Source: Pseudomonadota bacterium
GTDB taxonomy: Bacteria > Pseudomonadota > Alphaproteobacteria > Rhizobiales > Rhizobiaceae
Assembly: GCA_023444445.1 (NCBI GenBank)
Contig: JAEXMK010000175.1
Span: forward strand, 1-40,138
Length of the DNA stretch: 40,138 nt
Direction of reading: 5' to 3'
Shown: positions 27,099-35,390 of the stretch, one piece after another
Numbering within the stretch: position 1 is the stretch's first letter
Layout: each line of letters starts with the position of its first letter
The notes under the pieces: generated by a model
What the model was told of the DNA's origin: nothing
What the model saw: the letters and a program-made list of their open reading frames with translations, nothing else
Databases searched by the model: none
Program-made: the position numbers and the translations under genes

Positions 27099-28424
27099 TC
27101 AGAAATCCGCGACTTTGCCCCAGGCCGAGCCCTTGAAACGGCTGGGGTGATAAGGCGCGGGATCAACGATCGGGTTTGCACCCGTCACGATATCGGCGAT
27201 CAGATGGCCAGCCCCCGGCCCGATGCCGAAACCATGGCCACTGAAGCCGGCAGCGAGAATAAACCCCGGCAATTCGCTTGTCTCACCGATGGCGGGAACC
27301 CCATCCGGCGTGCTGTCGATGAAACCGGCCCAGGTGGCGGCAATCCGCGTTTTGTTCAGCGCCGGCAGAAGTTCCAGCGCCCTCTTGTGGGTTTCCTGTA
27401 TGGCGGCAGCGTTGGGTTTCGGGTCGAGAATACGCACCCGCTCCATCGGTGTCGGCGCATCGAGGCGCCAGTGCTTCAGGGTCTCGTGGCCACCGCGAAT
27501 GCCCTCCAGCCCGCCCGGACGGAGGCTGCGCCAGCGCTTCAGGAACATCGGAACGAATTCGCGGGAAAACCGCACCTGTTGCGCCGTCGGGTCAATGCGC
27601 CCCAGCCCACTGATGGCAAGGGTGTAGCCGCCATTGTGCCGCTTCGTTACCGAAACGGCGGCGGTGTGCAGCGCATCCGGCAGGCCTTCCGCGCCTGGCG
27701 TGACGGACAGAATGGAAGAGCGAACCGAAGCCTGTGGAAAACGGATGCCGAGCTGGCGGCAAAAGGAGGAGGCCCAGGCCCCGCCGGACATGATGGCGGT
27801 TTTGGTGCGGATGGTGCCTTTTTCGGTAACGACGGCGCTGACGCGTCCGCCCTCCGTTTCCAGCCCGCGCGCGGCGCAATTCTGGTGTACGGTACCGCCC
27901 AGTTTGATGATGGCGCGCGCAACGGCGGGTGCCGCCATGGAAGGATCCGCCGTGCCGTCTGTCGGCGAAAAGACACCGCCCCTCCAGCGTTTTCCCGTAG
28001 TGCTGCCGCGTTCGCTCGCCTCGTCGGCGCTTAGCATATGGGTCGTTACGCCGGCTGTGATGGCGAAGTCGCGCCAGCGCGCCCAGCCGGCAAGCTCCGC
28101 TTCATTGTCGCTGAGATAAAACAGCCCGCAGCGGCGAAAACCGGTGTCTTCGCCGCTCTCGGCGGCAAATCGCTCCCAAAGTGCCAGGCTCTCAGTGGAG
28201 ATCGGCAATTCACGGGCATCGCGGTTCTGCTGTCGGCACCAGCCCCAGTTGCGGCTGGATTGCTCGGCGCCAATGAGGCCTTTTTCGACCAGCGCCACTT
28301 TCAGGCCGCGCCGGGCGAGGTAATAGGCCGTAAAGACACCGACAATGCCGCCGCCGATAATGACGGCGTCCGCGGATTTCGGCAGTTCCAGCGATGTCGT
28401 GATCTGTTGCAGCGGGGCGGGCAT
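27099..28424 (-). CDS. FAD-dependent oxidoreductase of the DadA/DAO family
   Basis: A 441-aa flavoprotein of the D-amino acid / sarcosine / opine oxidase group (DAO fold). The FAD-binding Rossmann motif is near residue 22 (AVIIGGGIVGVFTAYYLARRGLKVALVEK). The C-terminal FAD segment reads AAGFSGHGFGIGPGAGHLIADIV. FIDSTPDGVPAIGE is a typical DAO-family element. No membrane segment or signal is evident, so it acts in the cytoplasm. AAGGAG precedes the ATG at 28424. It diverges from an Lrp-type gene, which suggests an amino acid or opine-like amine as substrate and inducer. Substrate unknown. Confidence 0.85.
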   Translation of the reverse strand: MPAPLQQITTSLELPKSADAVIIGGGIVGVFTAYYLARRGLKVALVEKGLIGAEQSSRNWGWCRQQNRDARELPISTESLALWERFAAESGEDTGFRRCGLFYLSDNEAELAGWARWRDFAITAGVTTHMLSADEASERGSTTGKRWRGGVFSPTDGTADPSMAAPAVARAIIKLGGTVHQNCAARGLETEGGRVSAVVTEKGTIRTKTAIMSGGAWASSFCRQLGIRFPQASVRSSILSVTPGAEGLPDALHTAAVSVTKRHNGGYTLAISGLGRIDPTAQQVRFSREFVPMFLKRWRSLRPGGLEGIRGGHETLKHWRLDAPTPMERVRILDPKPNAAAIQETHKRALELLPALNKTRIAATWAGFIDSTPDGVPAIGETSELPGFILAAGFSGHGFGIGPGAGHLIADIVTGANPIVDPAPYHPSRFKGSAWGKVADF

Positions 28425-28532
28425 AATCGGACTCCTTATATTCGTCCTAATTTACCTCAGCCGATGTGTAAACGCTGCCAGACTGGGCGTCTCACCGGAA
28501 TCTCCTGCTGTTCGGTGATGCTTCTGCAACTC

Positions 28533-28633
28533 TTTATGCTGCATCAAAAAAATATCCCCACGTCGACAGGCCTCGCCCGTGTGATAAGATTTCCGTCCAC
28601 GCGCCAGAATTTTATGCTGCGCATACAAAAAAC
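28533..28633. promoter_or_regulatory. Two direct repeats in the divergent oxidoreductase/Lrp control region
   Basis: TTTATGCTGC followed by ATCAAAAAAA occurs at 28533-28552. TTTATGCTGC followed by GCATACAAAAAA occurs at 28611-28632. The copies are 78 bases apart. The second ends about 20 bases before the regulator's ATG. Paired sites are expected for Lrp-type proteins, which wrap DNA; I take these as binding sites of the adjacent regulator. Confidence 0.45.
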
Positions 28634-28651
28634 AAAAAAGGGGTTCCGCAC

Positions 28652-29131
28652 ATGATGAAACTTGACCGGATCGACATCAAGATCCTCTACGAGCTGCAGA
28701 AAAACGGTCGTATCACCAATGTCGAACTGGCGGAGCTTGTCAATCTGTCGCCAAGCCCCTGCCTGATGCGGGTGAAGAAGCTGCAGGCTGAAGGTTATAT
28801 CGAAGGTTATTCGGCGCAGATCAACATCAACAAGCTCGGCCAGACGCTGACGGTCTTCACGGAGATTACGCTCAAGAACCACCGACAGATCGATTTCGCC
28901 CGCTTCCTCGGCGTTGTTGAAAAGATCGACCAGGTGGTGGAATGCCACCTGGTTTCCGGCGGATACGATTATCTGCTGAAATTCGTCACGTCAGGCATCG
29001 TTGAATATCAGTCGATCATGGAGCGGCTTACGGATATGGATGTCGGCATCGACAAATATTTCAGCTTCGTGGTGCTGAAATCACCGATCATCAAATCGCA
29101 TATGCCGCTGACCAGCCTGTTTCCGCTGTAA
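28652..29131 (+). CDS. Lrp/AsnC family transcriptional regulator
   Basis: A 159-aa feast/famine regulator. It has an N-terminal helix-turn-helix (LDRIDIKILYELQKNGRITNVELAELVNLSPSPCLMRVKKLQAEG) and a C-terminal RAM domain (HLVSGGYDYLLKFVT). It diverges from the DAO-type oxidoreductase gene and is the likely activator of it. It could also control the ABC operon that converges from the right. Two consecutive ATGs (28652, 28655) are possible starts, with AAGGGG upstream. A terminator follows the stop. Confidence 0.9.
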   Translation: MMKLDRIDIKILYELQKNGRITNVELAELVNLSPSPCLMRVKKLQAEGYIEGYSAQININKLGQTLTVFTEITLKNHRQIDFARFLGVVEKIDQVVECHLVSGGYDYLLKFVTSGIVEYQSIMERLTDMDVGIDKYFSFVVLKSPIIKSHMPLTSLFPL

Positions 29132-29138
29132 GGTGTGA

Positions 29139-29162
29139 GAAAACGGCCCGTTGCCGGGCCGT
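29139..29162 (-). terminator. Terminator of the ABC transporter operon
   Basis: An 8-bp GC-rich stem (ACGGCCCG at 29143-29150 with CGGGCCGT at 29155-29162) and a TTGC loop. On the minus strand it is followed by TTTTC. It is 6 bases past the ATPase stop and also lies after the convergent Lrp gene, for which there is no T-run. Confidence 0.7.
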
Positions 29163-29168
29163 ATCATC

Positions 29169-30830
29169 TCATTCTAACCTCTTCGAAAACGCCCGCACCA
29201 GCTCCGCATCCTGCTGAAGATTGTCGAGCCATGTCGGGTCAAGTTTTGGCACGGAGGAAAAGAGCAGTTTCGAGTAGGGATGGGTGGGCGCTTTGATCGC
29301 TTCCGTTTCCAGATGCTCCACCTTCTGCCCGCCATACATCACAACGATTTCGTCACAGATGGTCTCCACAACAGAAAGATCGTGGCTGATGAAGATATAG
29401 GAGAGGCCAAGCTCGCGCTGGAGTTCCCCCAGAAGGCTGATGATTGCGGCTGCGACGACGGTATCGAGCGCTGAGGTGATTTCATCGCAGATGATGAGCG
29501 ATGGTTCGGCCGCAAGTGCCCGGGCGAAATTGACACGCTGTTTCTGTCCACCCGAAAGGCCGGAGGGGTGGCGATGGCGCACCGAACGCGGCAACTTCAC
29601 CATATCGAGCAGCTGATCGATCCGCGCATCGCGCGCCTTGCCCTTCATGCCGTGATAAAAGGTCAGCGGTCTGCCGAGAATATCCTCGATGGGTTTTGAC
29701 GGGTTGAGGGCAGTATCCGCATACTGAAAAACGATCTGCATGCGGCGCAGCTGGTCGCTGGTCCGATGTCTGGCGTCGGGATCCAGTTCGCGGCCTTCGA
29801 AGATGACATGGCCGCTCGCCGCCGGCAGAATGCCGGCAATTGCCCGAGCAAGTGTTGACTTTCCGCAGCCGGATTCGCCGATGATCCCAAGGTTGCGGCC
29901 GGGATAGACTGCAAGGTTGACGGAATCCACCGCCCGCACCAGCGGCAACTTGTCGTCACCCTTGGTGCCATAACCGGCGATTAGATTTTCAATGTCCAGC
30001 AACGGTGTTGCCCGTTCCCGCTTGGTTGGTTCGACGACGCGGACCTTGTCATGAAAGGCCGTCAGCAATTCCTTCGTATAAGGATGTTGCGCATTTTCGA
30101 GAATATCCCTGGTGGTGCCGGTTTCCTGCACCTCGCCGCCTTTCAGCACGACGATGCGGTCGGCGATCTGGGCAACGACCGCAAGATCGTGCGACACGTA
30201 AACGCCGCTAATGCCGCCCTTGCGCATGGCGGATTTGAAGGCGCGCAGAACCTCGATCTGGGTCGTCACGTCAAGGGCGGTGGTCGGTTCGTCGAAAATC
30301 ACCAGCTGCGGGTTGCCAATCAGCGCCATGGCGGCGGAGAGACGCTGCAACTGGCCACCGGAAACCTGATGCGGGTAACGCTCGCCGATGGTCTCCGGGT
30401 TTGGCAGCGACAGCGCCTTGAAAAGTTCAACCGCCCGGGTGCGCGCTTCCTTCGGCGGCATCAGATGGTGGATGCGCGTGACTTCGATGACCTGGTCAAT
30501 AATCTTCTGCGCCGGGTTGAAGGCGGCTGCGGCACTTTGCGGCACATAGGTCACTTTCGTGCCGCGCACCTTGGCGCGCTCGGCTTCCGAAAGCTGCACC
30601 ATGTCGCGGCCCGCGACCTTTACGCTGCCGCCGGAAATGCGGCAGCCCGGCCTGGCGTGCCCCATCAGCGTCAAGGCGATGGTGGTCTTGCCCGAGCCGC
30701 TCTCGCCGATCAGCGCGACGATCTCGCCATCGGCGATGTCGATGTCGACACCCTTGATGATATCGATGCGGCGGCCGGAATCGGTGGTCGCCTCGACCTT
30801 CAGTCCGCGGATTTCAACGAGATTGTTCAT
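29169..30830 (-). CDS. Oligopeptide/amine-type ABC transporter, fused double ATP-binding protein
   Basis: A 553-aa fusion of two ABC ATPases, equivalent to DppD plus DppF. The first half has Walker A GESGSGKTT at residues 42-50, signature VSGGQLQRLS and Walker B LVIFDEPTTALD. The second half has GESGCGKST near 320, LSGGQKQRVN and LIICDEITSALD. Both halves carry the H-loop (YVSHDLAVV and FISHDLSVV) and the oligopeptide-type C-terminal QHPYTKELL/THPYSKLL. It energises uptake through the two permeases upstream. Its ATG overlaps the permease stop as ATGA. Substrate is unknown; dipeptides, opines or polyamine-like compounds are possible. Confidence 0.93.
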   Translation of the reverse strand: MNNLVEIRGLKVEATTDSGRRIDIIKGVDIDIADGEIVALIGESGSGKTTIALTLMGHARPGCRISGGSVKVAGRDMVQLSEAERAKVRGTKVTYVPQSAAAAFNPAQKIIDQVIEVTRIHHLMPPKEARTRAVELFKALSLPNPETIGERYPHQVSGGQLQRLSAAMALIGNPQLVIFDEPTTALDVTTQIEVLRAFKSAMRKGGISGVYVSHDLAVVAQIADRIVVLKGGEVQETGTTRDILENAQHPYTKELLTAFHDKVRVVEPTKRERATPLLDIENLIAGYGTKGDDKLPLVRAVDSVNLAVYPGRNLGIIGESGCGKSTLARAIAGILPAASGHVIFEGRELDPDARHRTSDQLRRMQIVFQYADTALNPSKPIEDILGRPLTFYHGMKGKARDARIDQLLDMVKLPRSVRHRHPSGLSGGQKQRVNFARALAAEPSLIICDEITSALDTVVAAAIISLLGELQRELGLSYIFISHDLSVVETICDEIVVMYGGQKVEHLETEAIKAPTHPYSKLLFSSVPKLDPTWLDNLQQDAELVRAFSKRLE

Positions 30831-31681
30831 GCTTCGCTCCTGTCGCGGATTTTCTGCGGCAGATTGTCGATCAGCAGGTTGACGCTGATCGTCAGGCTGG
30901 CGATGGCCAGCGACGGGAAGATGACGGCGGGTGCCGCAAAAGGCAGGCCGCCGATATTTTCACGCACCAGCGCGCCCCAGTCCGCATTTGGCGGCTGCAG
31001 GCCAAGGCCGAGGAAGGAGAGGCCCGACAACAGCAGAACGATGAAGACGAAGCGCACGCCGAGATCGGCAAGTACCGGACGGATGATATTCGGCAGGATT
31101 TCCGAGCCGATGAGGTAGAACAGGCTTTCACCGCGCACGCGGGCGACCGTGACGAAATCCATGGTGTTGACATTCACTGCCAGCGCTCGCGCGAAACGAT
31201 AGGCGCCCGGCGTGTAGATGACCGAGAGCGTGATGATCAGCACCGGAATGGACGAACCGACGGCGGCGACGACCACGAGGCCGAACAGTTTGCTCGGAAT
31301 GGAATTCACCGCATCGAGAAATCGGCTCAGCGCCGCATCGAACCAGCCGCCGATGGCGGCGGCGCACATGCCGAGGACGACGCCGCCGGTGCAGGCGATG
31401 GTGACGGCCGCAAGCGAGATGCCGACCGTGAAACGTGCGCCCATGAGGATGCGGGAGAACATGTCACGGCCGAGATAATCCGAACCGAGCCAGAGATCTG
31501 AGGTCATCGGCCCGAAATAATCGAGATCGACAATTTCACCGACCGGATGCGGAATGAGATAGGGCGCGAAGATTGCGACCATGGCCCAGAGGAAAATGAC
31601 GAGAAAGCCGAAAACGCCGACTGCGTTGATCTTGTAACCCAAACGCGAAGTCCCCTGATATGTCTTGATATGATCGGCCAT
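30827..31681 (-). CDS. ABC transporter permease, DppC-like
   Basis: A 284-aa inner-membrane permease of the oligopeptide family. It has the usual cytoplasmic start, a first helix (FGFLVIFLWAMVAIFAPYLI), the DppC-type WLGSDYLGRDMFSRIL stretch and about five further helices. The EAA-like coupling loop reads RVRGESLFYLIGSEILPNIIRPV. The start shares one base with the upstream permease stop (TGATG), so the two are coupled. Works with the 31681-32631 permease and the fused ATPase. Confidence 0.93.
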   Translation of the reverse strand: MADHIKTYQGTSRLGYKINAVGVFGFLVIFLWAMVAIFAPYLIPHPVGEIVDLDYFGPMTSDLWLGSDYLGRDMFSRILMGARFTVGISLAAVTIACTGGVVLGMCAAAIGGWFDAALSRFLDAVNSIPSKLFGLVVVAAVGSSIPVLIITLSVIYTPGAYRFARALAVNVNTMDFVTVARVRGESLFYLIGSEILPNIIRPVLADLGVRFVFIVLLLSGLSFLGLGLQPPNADWGALVRENIGGLPFAAPAVIFPSLAIASLTISVNLLIDNLPQKIRDRSEA

Positions 31682-32631
31682 CAGCGCAGCCTCGGATTGG
31701 ACATGATGGCGATGATGTCAGCCGTCGTGATGAGGAGGAGATAACCGACGCAGAAGATCATCGCGCAGGTCTGGATCAGCGGCAGGTCGCGGGTGGCGAC
31801 ACCATCGACCATCAATTTGGCGATGCCGGGATAATTGAAGATCGTCTCGACGATAATGACGCCGCCGACGAGGTAAGAGAGCGACAGCGCCACCGCATTG
31901 ACGATGGGGCCGAGCGCATTGGGAAGCGCATGGCGCAGCACGATGCGCATGCGCGGCGCGCCCTTCAAAAGCGCCATTTCCACATAGGGGGTATCGAGCG
32001 TTTCGATAACGGCGGCGCGGCTCATGCGGATCATCTGGGCCGAGACGACGAAGGTGAGCGTGATGACCGGCATGGCGTAAACGCGCAGCACATCGAAGAC
32101 GGAGTGGATTTCGCTCACCAGCGACAAGGCTGGAAGCCATTTGAGATAAACGGCGAAAAGCAGGACTGCGAGCGTAGCGATCATGAATTCCGGCACCGAG
32201 ATGACGCCGATGGTCAAGATCGTGACGGCCCGGTCATAGAGCGTTCCGCGCAGCATGGCGGAGCTGATGCCGAGTGTGAGCGCCAGCGGCACGGCGATGA
32301 TGGTTGTGATGCCGGCAAGTTTCATGGAGTTGACGAAACGCGGACCGATGAGATCGGCAATCGCCATGTTGTTGGCGTAGGAGGTGCCGAGTTCGCCGTG
32401 CAGCAGGCCGAAAAGCCAGCGCACGAACCTCAGAAGCGCAGGATCGTCGAGATGCATGGCGGTGCGCAGGCCGGCCACGGCCTCCGGTGTCGCCGCCTGG
32501 CCGAGAAGGATCGTCGCCGTGTCGCCCGGCAGCAGGCTGGTGGCGGAAAAGACGATAAAAGACACGATCAGCAGGGTCGTCAGCATGACGACCAGCCGCC
32601 TGGCGACAAGGGACAATATACGGCTGTTCAT
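31681..32631 (-). CDS. ABC transporter permease, DppB-like
   Basis: A 316-aa permease of the oligopeptide family, with six predicted helices and the long periplasmic loop after the first (LLPGDTATILLGQAATPEAVAGLRT), the DppB hallmark. The coupling loop is seen in LKGAPRMRIVLRHALPNALGPI. AGGAG lies seven bases before the ATG at 32631. It is separated from the binding-protein gene by 93 bases that contain two strong hairpins. Confidence 0.93.
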   Translation of the reverse strand: MNSRILSLVARRLVVMLTTLLIVSFIVFSATSLLPGDTATILLGQAATPEAVAGLRTAMHLDDPALLRFVRWLFGLLHGELGTSYANNMAIADLIGPRFVNSMKLAGITTIIAVPLALTLGISSAMLRGTLYDRAVTILTIGVISVPEFMIATLAVLLFAVYLKWLPALSLVSEIHSVFDVLRVYAMPVITLTFVVSAQMIRMSRAAVIETLDTPYVEMALLKGAPRMRIVLRHALPNALGPIVNAVALSLSYLVGGVIIVETIFNYPGIAKLMVDGVATRDLPLIQTCAMIFCVGYLLLITTADIIAIMSNPRLR

Positions 32632-32664
32632 TCACAAGCTCCTGCGACCTGCCTGATGGTGGAG

Positions 32665-32713
32665 GCTTTCCGCATCCTGCGGAAAGCTTGCCGGGCGCTG
32701 TTTCACGCCCGGC
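32665..32713. repeat. Double hairpin between binding-protein and permease genes
   Basis: Two adjacent perfect stems. The first is GCTTTCCGC (32665-32673) with GCGGAAAGC (32679-32687). The second is GCCGGGCG (32690-32697) with CGCCCGGC (32706-32713). They directly follow the binding-protein stop on the minus strand. In many importer operons such structures protect or truncate the mRNA so that the binding protein is made in excess over the membrane parts. Confidence 0.65.
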
Positions 32714-32724
32714 ACCATGGTTTA

Positions 32725-34335
32725 TCAGGCTTCGAGCCAGACGTATTCCGCAAAGGCGTAACCCATCATGCCGCCGAGCGGGTTAACTTGCAGCCCCTTC
32801 AGCTTGGAGCTGATGGCATCCACATTGGTAAGATAGGCGGGAATGATGGTGCCGGCTTCGTCGGCGATCATCGTCTGCATTTCAAAATAGATCTGCTTGC
32901 GCTTTTCCATATCGAGCAGGCCGCGGGCCTCAAGCATCATCTTGTCGAACTTCTCCGACTTGTATTGGCTTTCATTCCACGGCGCATCGGAGGCGTAGAG
33001 CAGCGAGAACAGGATATCCGGTGTCGGACGCGGGTTGATGTTGCCGAAATGGATCGGCGCTTTCAGCCAGTAATTGCTCCAGTAACCGTCGGCAGGCACC
33101 CGCTGCACATCCAGCTTGACGCCGATTTCCGCCGCCGAGGCCTGGATGATCATCGCCATGTCGATGGCCGAATTCGCCGCATCAGAGGTGATGACCGGAA
33201 TGGACTGGCCGATGACGCCGGCCTTTTCGAAGTGGAACTTCGCCTTGTCGGGGTCGAAGGCCTTCGGCTTGAGGTCGGGATTGTGGTAGGGGCTCATCGG
33301 CGGAATAGGCTGGTCGTTGCCGACTTCGCCGAGACCACGAAGGGCCGCCTTGACGATCTGTTCGCGATTGACGATCGACTTCATGCCGGCAATGAAATCA
33401 GCCTTGTTGCCGGGCGCCTGGTCGAGACGCATGTTAAGATTGGTGTAGTTGCCGGACGTGCCCTTCGACAGGGTCACGCCTTCCTGCTTGTCGAGCAGGC
33501 GGAGCGCGCGCGGGTTGATGGCGGCCGCGAGCTGGATGTCGCCGGAAAGAAGCGCATTGACGCGGGCATTATCGTCCGAGATCGCGAAGAACTCGAAGCT
33601 GTCGACGTGCGCGCCGCCCGATTTCCAGTAATTGGTGTTCTTGGCCATGATCGAGCGCACACCCGGCTCGAATTTTTCGAGCTTGAAGGCGCCGGTGCCG
33701 TTACCCTTGGAAAAATCGGTCGTGCCGTCGGCAACGATCATGAAATGGTGCATGGCAAGGATGGTCGGCAGGTCGGCATTGGCGGTGGCGAGCGTGATCT
33801 CGACCGTGCTCTTGTCGACCGCCTTGAAACCGGTCATCTGGGCGGCGATCTTGGCGACCTTGGAGCCAACGGCGGGATCAAGGTGGCGCTTCAGCGAATA
33901 GACCACGTCGTCTGCCGTCAAGGACTTGCCGTCATGGAAAGTGACGCCGGAACGCAGCTTCACCGTCCAGGTCTTGGCGTCCTTGGATTCGATGGATTCA
34001 GCCAGTTCCATCTGCGGCGTGCCGGACGTATCGAGGAAGCTCAGGCGGTTGTAAAGCGCGCAGCAACGGACGTAGTCGGTCGACAGCGAGGCCTTCGCCG
34101 GGTCGAGCGTGTCTGCGGTGGAGGCGGACCAGCCGGCCGCCTTCAATGTGCCGCCCGAGACTGGCGTTGCGGCAACGGCATTGGAGGCGCGGCCAAGGAT
34201 GGCCGTGCCGGCGGAAAGGGCGACGCCACCCGCCAGCATCATGTGCAGCAGCTCACGCCGCGTCGCGCCGCGGCGGATCGCCTGTTCGACGGCGGCATCG
34301 TCAGAGCGGGTCCAGTTTGTAATTCTGTCACTCAT
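32725..34335 (-). CDS. Periplasmic substrate-binding protein, oligopeptide family 5, with Tat signal
   Basis: A 536-aa family 5 extracellular solute-binding protein. The N-terminus has a twin-arginine signal: TRRELLHMM at residues 25-33, a hydrophobic stretch to 48 and AVAA ending at about 56. The family segment WTVKLRSGVTFHDGKSLTADDVVYSLKRH is seen near residue 125-150. Tat export implies it folds in the cytoplasm first. It is the first gene of the transport set. AGGGGAA precedes the ATG at 34335, and the HAD gene ends 87 bases upstream. The ligand cannot be read from sequence. Confidence 0.93.
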   Translation of the reverse strand: MSDRITNWTRSDDAAVEQAIRRGATRRELLHMMLAGGVALSAGTAILGRASNAVAATPVSGGTLKAAGWSASTADTLDPAKASLSTDYVRCCALYNRLSFLDTSGTPQMELAESIESKDAKTWTVKLRSGVTFHDGKSLTADDVVYSLKRHLDPAVGSKVAKIAAQMTGFKAVDKSTVEITLATANADLPTILAMHHFMIVADGTTDFSKGNGTGAFKLEKFEPGVRSIMAKNTNYWKSGGAHVDSFEFFAISDDNARVNALLSGDIQLAAAINPRALRLLDKQEGVTLSKGTSGNYTNLNMRLDQAPGNKADFIAGMKSIVNREQIVKAALRGLGEVGNDQPIPPMSPYHNPDLKPKAFDPDKAKFHFEKAGVIGQSIPVITSDAANSAIDMAMIIQASAAEIGVKLDVQRVPADGYWSNYWLKAPIHFGNINPRPTPDILFSLLYASDAPWNESQYKSEKFDKMMLEARGLLDMEKRKQIYFEMQTMIADEAGTIIPAYLTNVDAISSKLKGLQVNPLGGMMGYAFAEYVWLEA

Positions 34336-34422
34336 GGTATTCCCCTTTTGTATTTGTTGAAATGCGATTGAAAAATGCTCGACGCCACAAGCCGGTTTGT
34401 GCTGCGTTTCTTGGAGTGCGGC

Positions 34423-35136
34423 TTAACCGGCCGCTTGTCTCGTCGCTTCGGCGAGGCCAGCCATCGACGTAAAGTGATAGTCCGGCTCCGTAAAATTCTC
34501 TGGCTCGATCGTGCCGCCATAGCCCTTCTGGGCGTGGCGACGCTCGATCCAGCAATTGGTCATGCCCAGTTTCCGGGAAATGCCGATATCGTGGTACTGG
34601 CTTTGCGCGACGTGCAGAATGTCGTCCTTCGATGCGCCCTCGCTTTCGACGAAAGCAAAAACCTTTTCGAAGAAGGCCGGATCCGGTTTTTCCGTCCCTG
34701 TATCATCCGCCGTGAAGGCCGCATGAAAGGGATTGCCAAGTTCCTTCGAGAAATATTCGAAGGCCCAGCGCTGAGCGTTGGTCATGGCGATGAGGCGGTG
34801 CGTCTTTGCAAGTTCGGCCATGGCCGCGCGGCTATCCGCAAAGCCTTTCCAGCTTTTTGCCGCGTCCCGCAGGCGCTCGCCGAGCGCACGTTCCGCCGGC
34901 AGGCCGAGTTCAGGAGCAATGATCACGTAGACGCGGACGAGATCGTCTGGAAACAGGTCGGTCGCGTCTGAGTAACGGGCCGCGCGGTAGAGCGCGAGCG
35001 CCTTTTCACCATCGACCTCCACACCGTGTTCGGTGCCGATTTCAGCCAGCGTCGCTTTCAGACCACCTTCGAAATCGATGAGCGTACCCACCACGTCGAA
35101 GCTCATATATTTGAAGTCGCTCAATTTTTTGGGCAA
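34423..35136 (-). CDS. HAD type II (haloacid-dehalogenase-like) hydrolase
   Basis: A 237-aa HAD hydrolase of the L-2-haloacid-dehalogenase group. The nucleophile Asp14 is in SFDVVGTLID, where DxYGT is more usual. The Thr/Ser motif is IAMTNAQR and the Lys is in TGTEKPDPAFFEKV. The last motif reads HVAQSQYHDIG instead of the SSN..D seen in true L-haloacid dehalogenases, so dehalogenation is doubtful. The start is TTG at 35136, supported by GGAG seven bases upstream and by alignment with the paralogue at 37938. An ATG ten codons in would cut the first strand. It precedes the binding-protein gene by 87 bases. Confidence 0.83.
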   Translation of the reverse strand: MPKKLSDFKYMSFDVVGTLIDFEGGLKATLAEIGTEHGVEVDGEKALALYRAARYSDATDLFPDDLVRVYVIIAPELGLPAERALGERLRDAAKSWKGFADSRAAMAELAKTHRLIAMTNAQRWAFEYFSKELGNPFHAAFTADDTGTEKPDPAFFEKVFAFVESEGASKDDILHVAQSQYHDIGISRKLGMTNCWIERRHAQKGYGGTIEPENFTEPDYHFTSMAGLAEATRQAAG

Positions 35137-35390
35137 TGTCGGTCTCCGCTTCGCCGTCTGGCTTCTTGGCAGCCTGCGGCAGATTATTCTGTTCCCGGAC
35201 GGGAGCCTTGTCCCGTTCCTTTATGCAATTACGCCCTTTTTCATGGCGTTTGGTGCCGTTTGCATTGATAGTTTGGCACTTCCAGCACGCTGGATACGCC
35301 GAATTGGATCGGCTGTTCGGCAGAATATTGCGAATATATGGCGCGTTGCGACATATCGAGAGGGTGCCGCAACGCTGTCCGCTATTCCGC
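35137..35390. other. 254-base gap between the aminotransferase and HAD genes
   Basis: No gene is evident. It contains a short hairpin (ACGGGA at 35199 with TCCCGT at 35211) and a longer-range inverted repeat (CGTTGCG at 35344 with CGCAACG at 35368). The gap is large enough for a separate promoter driving the HAD-transporter genes. CATTGATAG at 35263 recurs at 37642, upstream of the GNAT gene. Confidence 0.35.

Noticed and set aside
31930..34371. An 813-codon open frame on the plus strand
   Set aside because: It lies entirely antisense to the permease and binding-protein genes, which have clear family motifs. Its sequence is rich in His, Arg, Gly and Asp with no domain features, as expected for the reverse of a GC-rich gene.
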